From assembly GCA_012729535.1 (NCBI GenBank), contig JAAYCY010000069.1, forward strand, positions 1 to 47,250: a stretch of 47,250 nucleotides of DNA, written 5' to 3'. Position 1 is the stretch's first letter, and each line of letters begins with the position of its first letter. Origin of the DNA: Methanomicrobiales archaeon. Its GTDB lineage: Archaea > Halobacteriota > Methanomicrobia > Methanomicrobiales > Methanospirillaceae. Made by a program: the position numbers and the translations under genes. Below the pieces are notes generated by a model. It was given only the letters and a program-made list of their open reading frames with translations, was not told where the DNA came from and ran no database searches. Positions 43,573-47,250 of the stretch are shown in pieces.

Positions 43573-44487
43573 TCAGTTTAATATCAGGTTGATGAGGTCA
43601 TCAGGCTCATCAATGGAAAGAAGAGAATCTTCACCGATCATCAAAGTACGCCCTATTCTTCGCTGCTTTTGATCATCAGTCATTATGCACATGGCATGTG
43701 TCCGCGTCACCTGGGAAATATTCCCTATGATGCCTGCCCGTCTTGATACCTTTTGAGATGATCCATATCCGGTGAGAATTGTATGTGAATCATACCTGAC
43801 AAGGGCCTGGAAAGGTGCCCTGTACATGGGCTGTACATCCATTCCCATCTCCTCTATTGCAGCTTTAATTGGGATTTCTTCTGGTCTTTTGGGTATTTCT
43901 TCGAAATGGGAATTATACTGAATAAGGTCAATTGGTTCTACGACACCTGAATCAAACGTCTCTTCGATACGAAGGGCTATTTCGATAGTAGTGCCCATTC
44001 CAGATTCATATTTTGCCACCGTTCTTCTTGAGACGCCAAGGATCTGGCCGAGATCGCCAAGTGAAAGGTTGAACCCTTCCCGCAATTCCCGAAGTCGTTC
44101 CCCGCTGATATTCACATACAGACCACCTGGAGATGCATAAATGAGAGGAGGGGAACCTTCCACAAAATAATCATGCAGGGTTGGATAACTTATCGCGGAA
44201 ATACCGTATCGTACATAGACTGCGCCCCGCTCCAGTTCAGCATCCCTGGCTCTTTCCCCTACGATGAGTGGTGAACCGGAGAGATTTTGTGCAATCCGGT
44301 CAAGGTCTCGTGCATTCTCCTCACTGATGCTGTCAATGTGCGAGATAACTTTAAGGACAACGATCTGTTCCCCGTTCCCTGCAATAATATCGAAACTCTT
44401 CGGTCTCATTGCAAAGAGCTCGGATACTTCATATCCGGCCATGATCATCACACTGATGACATTTCGGAGCAGACGATCCTGAGACAT
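43573..44487 (-). CDS. Archaeal HTH-type transcriptional regulator (Xre-like)
   Basis: A 304-aa protein of the archaeal family of putative HTH regulators. Residues 1-120 form an N-terminal domain with a restriction-endonuclease-like look (FDIIAGNGEQIVVLKVISHID). A Xre-type helix-turn-helix follows: LRELREGFNLSLGDLGQILGVSRRTVAKYESG (about 130-165). A C-terminal domain of about 130 residues carries AIEEMGMDVQPMYRAPFQALVRYDSHTILTGYG. The target genes are unknown; the nearest candidate is the thermosome gene just downstream. Confidence 0.85.
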   Translation of the reverse strand: MSQDRLLRNVISVMIMAGYEVSELFAMRPKSFDIIAGNGEQIVVLKVISHIDSISEENARDLDRIAQNLSGSPLIVGERARDAELERGAVYVRYGISAISYPTLHDYFVEGSPPLIYASPGGLYVNISGERLRELREGFNLSLGDLGQILGVSRRTVAKYESGMGTTIEIALRIEETFDSGVVEPIDLIQYNSHFEEIPKRPEEIPIKAAIEEMGMDVQPMYRAPFQALVRYDSHTILTGYGSSQKVSRRAGIIGNISQVTRTHAMCIMTDDQKQRRIGRTLMIGEDSLLSIDEPDDLINLILN

Positions 44488-44616
44488 TTACCGTAAAAGG
44501 TACATGGATAATCAGGGTAAATAAGGAATTTGGTGCGCAGCCAGGAAAAGTGGACCTCTCTGGTCTGTGCACATTATACACGCAGCACAAACAATGGGAG
44601 ATTTTGGTAAAGTATA

Positions 44617-45900
44617 ATGAATCAATCTCATTTTTTTATTGGAATTGACGATACCGATGCACCGGATGGTATGTGTACGACCTGGCTTGGAACAATCCTT
44701 GCCCGTATGCTCCAAAAATCAGGAATGCAGTTACTATGTGCAAGACTTGTCAGACTCAACCCCACTATCCCCTACAAAACACGAGGCAATGCTGCTATAT
44801 CACTAGAGATGATAGGAAATGCAGAGTATGCATTTTCTCTTGCCTGTGATCTTGTTGCCCGGAATGCCGTTCTATCCTGTCAGAATACAAATCCTGGAAT
44901 AGTGGTTTCTATTAAAAAACCTCCTTCAGATTTCTATTGGAAAGCAGTGTCTGGAATTTGCACTATCGAAGAAGCAATCCATGTAATAAATAAGCACTGT
45001 CTGTATCATAAAAAATATAAACTTGGGCGGGGTTTAATCGGAGCCACAGCAGCGATATGCAGTGAGTTTCCTGATAAAACCTGGGAATTTCTTGCGTACC
45101 GAAATCAGGATCGGCTCATGCAGAGAAGAGAAATAGAACATGAGAGTTTTTACCTGTCTGAAAAACTTACTTTTCCCCATACGTGGGACACATGGGATGA
45201 AGATGAAGGGCATCCTGTTTGTGTACCCCATTCTTATGACCCTGTCCTGTATGGAATCAGGGGAGACACTCCCTTTTCTGTAACTCGTGCCGTTTCATTC
45301 ATTATATCTGAACCACCAGGGATGTTCCAGGTCTGGGAAACAAATCAGGGAACAGATGCCCACCTGGTGCAATGTATGGGAGAGGGCCCGGAGGAAGGAA
45401 TCTCTTATCTTATACAAGGGAAAGTCCTTAGTAATCCGGTCACCGGTAAAGGAGGCCATGTATCCTTTATTCTTCTTACAGGAAAATTAGAAATCCTCTG
45501 TATGGCTTTTGAACCCACAAAAAAATTCCGTGATGCGGTGAGGTCACTAAAAGCTGGTGACAAAATTCTTGTGATGGGAAGTTACCTTAAAAAAACTCTC
45601 AATCTTGAAAAATTTTACCTCTTTAATGCAGATCCTGTACCTTTACCGCATGCCCCGTTATGCCCGTCATGTAAAAAAAGGATGACAAGTGCTGGTTTAA
45701 GAAAAGGGTATAAATGTAGAATATGTGGACAGCGGGAAAGAGAACCGGATATGGCCTATGAAAGGAGGACTATTCATCCGGGTTGGTACGAAGTTCCTCC
45801 TGGTGCCAGAAGACACCTGGCACGCCCCCTTGCAAGAGGGATGGCTCCTCCTGATGCTACTTGCCTCCCAATTAACCAGAGAAGTGACCGATTATCCTGA
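44617..45900 (+). CDS. tiaS: tRNA(Ile2) 2-agmatinylcytidine synthetase TiaS
   Basis: Attaches agmatine to C34 of tRNA-Ile(CAU) with ATP so that it reads AUA; essential in archaea. The 427-aa protein begins FFIGIDDTDAPDGMCTTWLG and continues LVRLNPTIPYKTRGNAAI. It contains RGLIGATAAI and RGDTPFSVTRA, then an OB-fold segment (ISYLIQGKVLSNPVTGKGGHVSF). A C-terminal zinc ribbon (CPSCKKRM...YKCRICG) completes the family architecture. Confidence 0.95.
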   Translation: MNQSHFFIGIDDTDAPDGMCTTWLGTILARMLQKSGMQLLCARLVRLNPTIPYKTRGNAAISLEMIGNAEYAFSLACDLVARNAVLSCQNTNPGIVVSIKKPPSDFYWKAVSGICTIEEAIHVINKHCLYHKKYKLGRGLIGATAAICSEFPDKTWEFLAYRNQDRLMQRREIEHESFYLSEKLTFPHTWDTWDEDEGHPVCVPHSYDPVLYGIRGDTPFSVTRAVSFIISEPPGMFQVWETNQGTDAHLVQCMGEGPEEGISYLIQGKVLSNPVTGKGGHVSFILLTGKLEILCMAFEPTKKFRDAVRSLKAGDKILVMGSYLKKTLNLEKFYLFNADPVPLPHAPLCPSCKKRMTSAGLRKGYKCRICGQREREPDMAYERRTIHPGWYEVPPGARRHLARPLARGMAPPDATCLPINQRSDRLS

Positions 45901-45966
45901 TAAAAGAATCTGTGATGATTAATCCTGTAGTCAGATACTTGGTATCAGAGCGCTTATCATGATGTT

Positions 45967-46893
45967 ATGGAGTGTGAAGTACCGGTACGGCAGGTTCATC
46001 TTAAGCCCGGTATGACGGTTGAAAACCTGATTCAGGTTATGGAACAGGCTGGCGCATATAATGGAGGAGCTCTAACCCGTGCAGTCAGGATAACCGGTAC
46101 AATGTTTAAACAAAAAGATGTTACCCGGTTTTTCGGGCTGGCAGGAGCGATGGTGCCCGCTGGAATGGGAGGTATAATTTCAGATCTCATTGAAGCAGGA
46201 TTGGTTGATGTTCTGGTTTCAACTGGTGCTAACCTGACACACGATGTAATTGAGGCCATTGGTTGTCATCATTTCCGGGGCACGGAAAAATGCAATGATG
46301 TGGAACTACGGCATGATGAAATAAACCGGATATATGATGTTTACCTTCCAAATGAATCGTTTATCCAGTTTGAAGAGTTTATGCAGGACGTACTATCAGG
46401 GATTGCCGACGGTTCCACCCTTTCTATATCTGAATTACTCAGGCACATCGGTTCAAAATTAAAAACTGGTATTCTTGCTACTGCTGCAAGGAATAATATT
46501 CCCGTATTCTGTCCGGCAATACAGGATTCTATGATTGGTCTTCAGTTCTGGCTGTACAGACAGACTCATAAGATTGTCATTGATGCATTTGCCGATATGA
46601 ATCGTATCATGGATCTGTGTTTTTCGACTGAAACTGCAGGAGCGTTTCTCATCGGCGGGGGAGTTCCAAAAAATTATATTCTTCAGAGCATGCTCATGAC
46701 TCCCAAAGGGTTTTCGTATGCTGTTCAACTTACTGGTGATCGTCCAGATTTGGGTGGTTTATCTGGCGCAACACTGGATGAAGCAAGATCCTGGGGAAAG
46801 GTGGATGAAGATGCACAGACCGTTACGGTGTATGGAGATGCCACGATTACCCTTCCTTTAATTATATCTGCTGCCCTGGAGAGACAGGTATGA
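45967..46893 (+). CDS. dys: Deoxyhypusine synthase
   Basis: Makes deoxyhypusine on translation factor aIF5A from spermidine and NAD+. The 308-aa protein has AGGITRAVRI-like GGALTRAVRITGTMF, GAMVPAGMGGIISDLIEAG, STGANLTHDVIEAIGCHHF, and the active lysine Lys235 in IGGGVPKNYILQ. It overlaps pyrF by four bases (ATGA), so the two genes are co-transcribed. Confidence 0.95.
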   Translation: MECEVPVRQVHLKPGMTVENLIQVMEQAGAYNGGALTRAVRITGTMFKQKDVTRFFGLAGAMVPAGMGGIISDLIEAGLVDVLVSTGANLTHDVIEAIGCHHFRGTEKCNDVELRHDEINRIYDVYLPNESFIQFEEFMQDVLSGIADGSTLSISELLRHIGSKLKTGILATAARNNIPVFCPAIQDSMIGLQFWLYRQTHKIVIDAFADMNRIMDLCFSTETAGAFLIGGGVPKNYILQSMLMTPKGFSYAVQLTGDRPDLGGLSGATLDEARSWGKVDEDAQTVTVYGDATITLPLIISAALERQV

Positions 46894-47250
46894 CTGACAT
46901 TATCCTTGCACTTGATGTCACTGATAAAGAGCAGGCACTAACAATAGCAAAGGTGACTGTTCCTTACCTGGACAAAATAAAAATCGGTTATCCACTGGTT
47001 CTGGCAGAAGGTCTTGGTATTGCAACTGAACTGTCTGGCCTTGGTCTTCCTCTTATTGCTGATTTTAAAGTTGCGGATATCCCCAATACAAGCAGGCTTA
47101 TCGCGGAAGAAGTCTTCTCGCATGGTTTTTCTGCAATTATCTGCCACGGATTTGTGGGTCATGACTCGGTACAGGCCTGCGTGGAAACTGCTCATGATAA
47201 CCAGGGTGAATGCTACGTTGTAACAGAAATGAGCCATCCTGGTGCGGTTG
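46890..47250 (+). CDS. pyrF: Orotidine 5'-phosphate decarboxylase, partial (3' end beyond window)
   Basis: Last step of UMP synthesis. The 120 visible residues begin TDIILALDVTDKEQALTIA, followed by KIKIGYPLVLAEG and the catalytic segment LIADFKVADIPNTS, with the Asp-Lys-Asp pattern of the family. The frame continues past the window. It is coupled to the deoxyhypusine synthase gene. Confidence 0.95.
   Translation, partial: MTDIILALDVTDKEQALTIAKVTVPYLDKIKIGYPLVLAEGLGIATELSGLGLPLIADFKVADIPNTSRLIAEEVFSHGFSAIICHGFVGHDSVQACVETAHDNQGECYVVTEMSHPGAV

Overview
The window reads as a chromosome segment of a hydrogenotrophic methanogen of the order Methanomicrobiales, and the gene set is most like Methanospirillum. 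Archaeal and methanogen markers are a DUF128-only NrpR-type regulator, the methanogen families DUF1890 and DUF1894, a group II chaperonin (thermosome), TiaS, deoxyhypusine synthase, the archaeal-type riboflavin reductase ArfC and a 14-gene Mbh-type membrane hydrogenase. The Methanospirillum placement is inferred from remembered gene content, not from a database search.

Layout. 1-4.97 kb: a left-truncated NrpR-like gene, a conserved hypothetical gene, a one-cysteine peroxiredoxin, rlmH, a transglutaminase-like gene and nicotinate phosphoribosyltransferase. 4.98-13.09 kb (minus strand): a complete, tightly overlapping operon in the order mbhA to mbhN. It joins Mrp-type ion antiporter modules to a Complex I-like [NiFe] hydrogenase that would couple H2 and ferredoxin to an ion gradient. 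13.3-17.2 kb: a PAPS-reductase-like gene coupled to hisH, a stand-alone receiver protein, and an arfC-DUF1894-DUF1890 cluster. 17.3-20.6 kb: a secreted protein built of six di-cysteine repeats, then a P-type cation ATPase with a short structured leader.

20.6-26.4 kb is a decayed accessory island. It holds a remnant of an ABC-transporter ATPase, a 3'-truncated cobO, an orphan ORF, an intact DUF4143 AAA ATPase, a second DUF4143 ATPase broken by a stop and a frameshift, and an N-terminal integrase fragment next to a tRNA-Gly(GCC). Both DUF4143 genes have long inverted repeats in their promoter regions.

26.5-32.2 kb is a tetrapyrrole operon (precorrin-2 dehydrogenase, hemA, hemB, hemL, hemC, cobA) with long gene overlaps. 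It would make precorrin-2 and sirohydrochlorin for F430, corrinoids and siroheme, but no hemD is visible. 32.4-35.6 kb holds three tandem paralogous secreted proteins with two PPC-like beta domains each. 35.6-41.8 kb carries a DUF1015 gene, rimI, a secreted CARDB-CAP protein, a soluble REC-PAS-PAS-MCP chemoreceptor and cheW. 41.9-47.25 kb holds housekeeping genes: thermosome, an HTH regulator, tiaS, deoxyhypusine synthase and the 5' part of pyrF.

Gene starts were chosen by ribosome-binding sites, four-base overlaps and family N-termini. Promoter and operator calls rest on TATA-like boxes and inverted repeats seen by eye. Family names rest on motif recognition.
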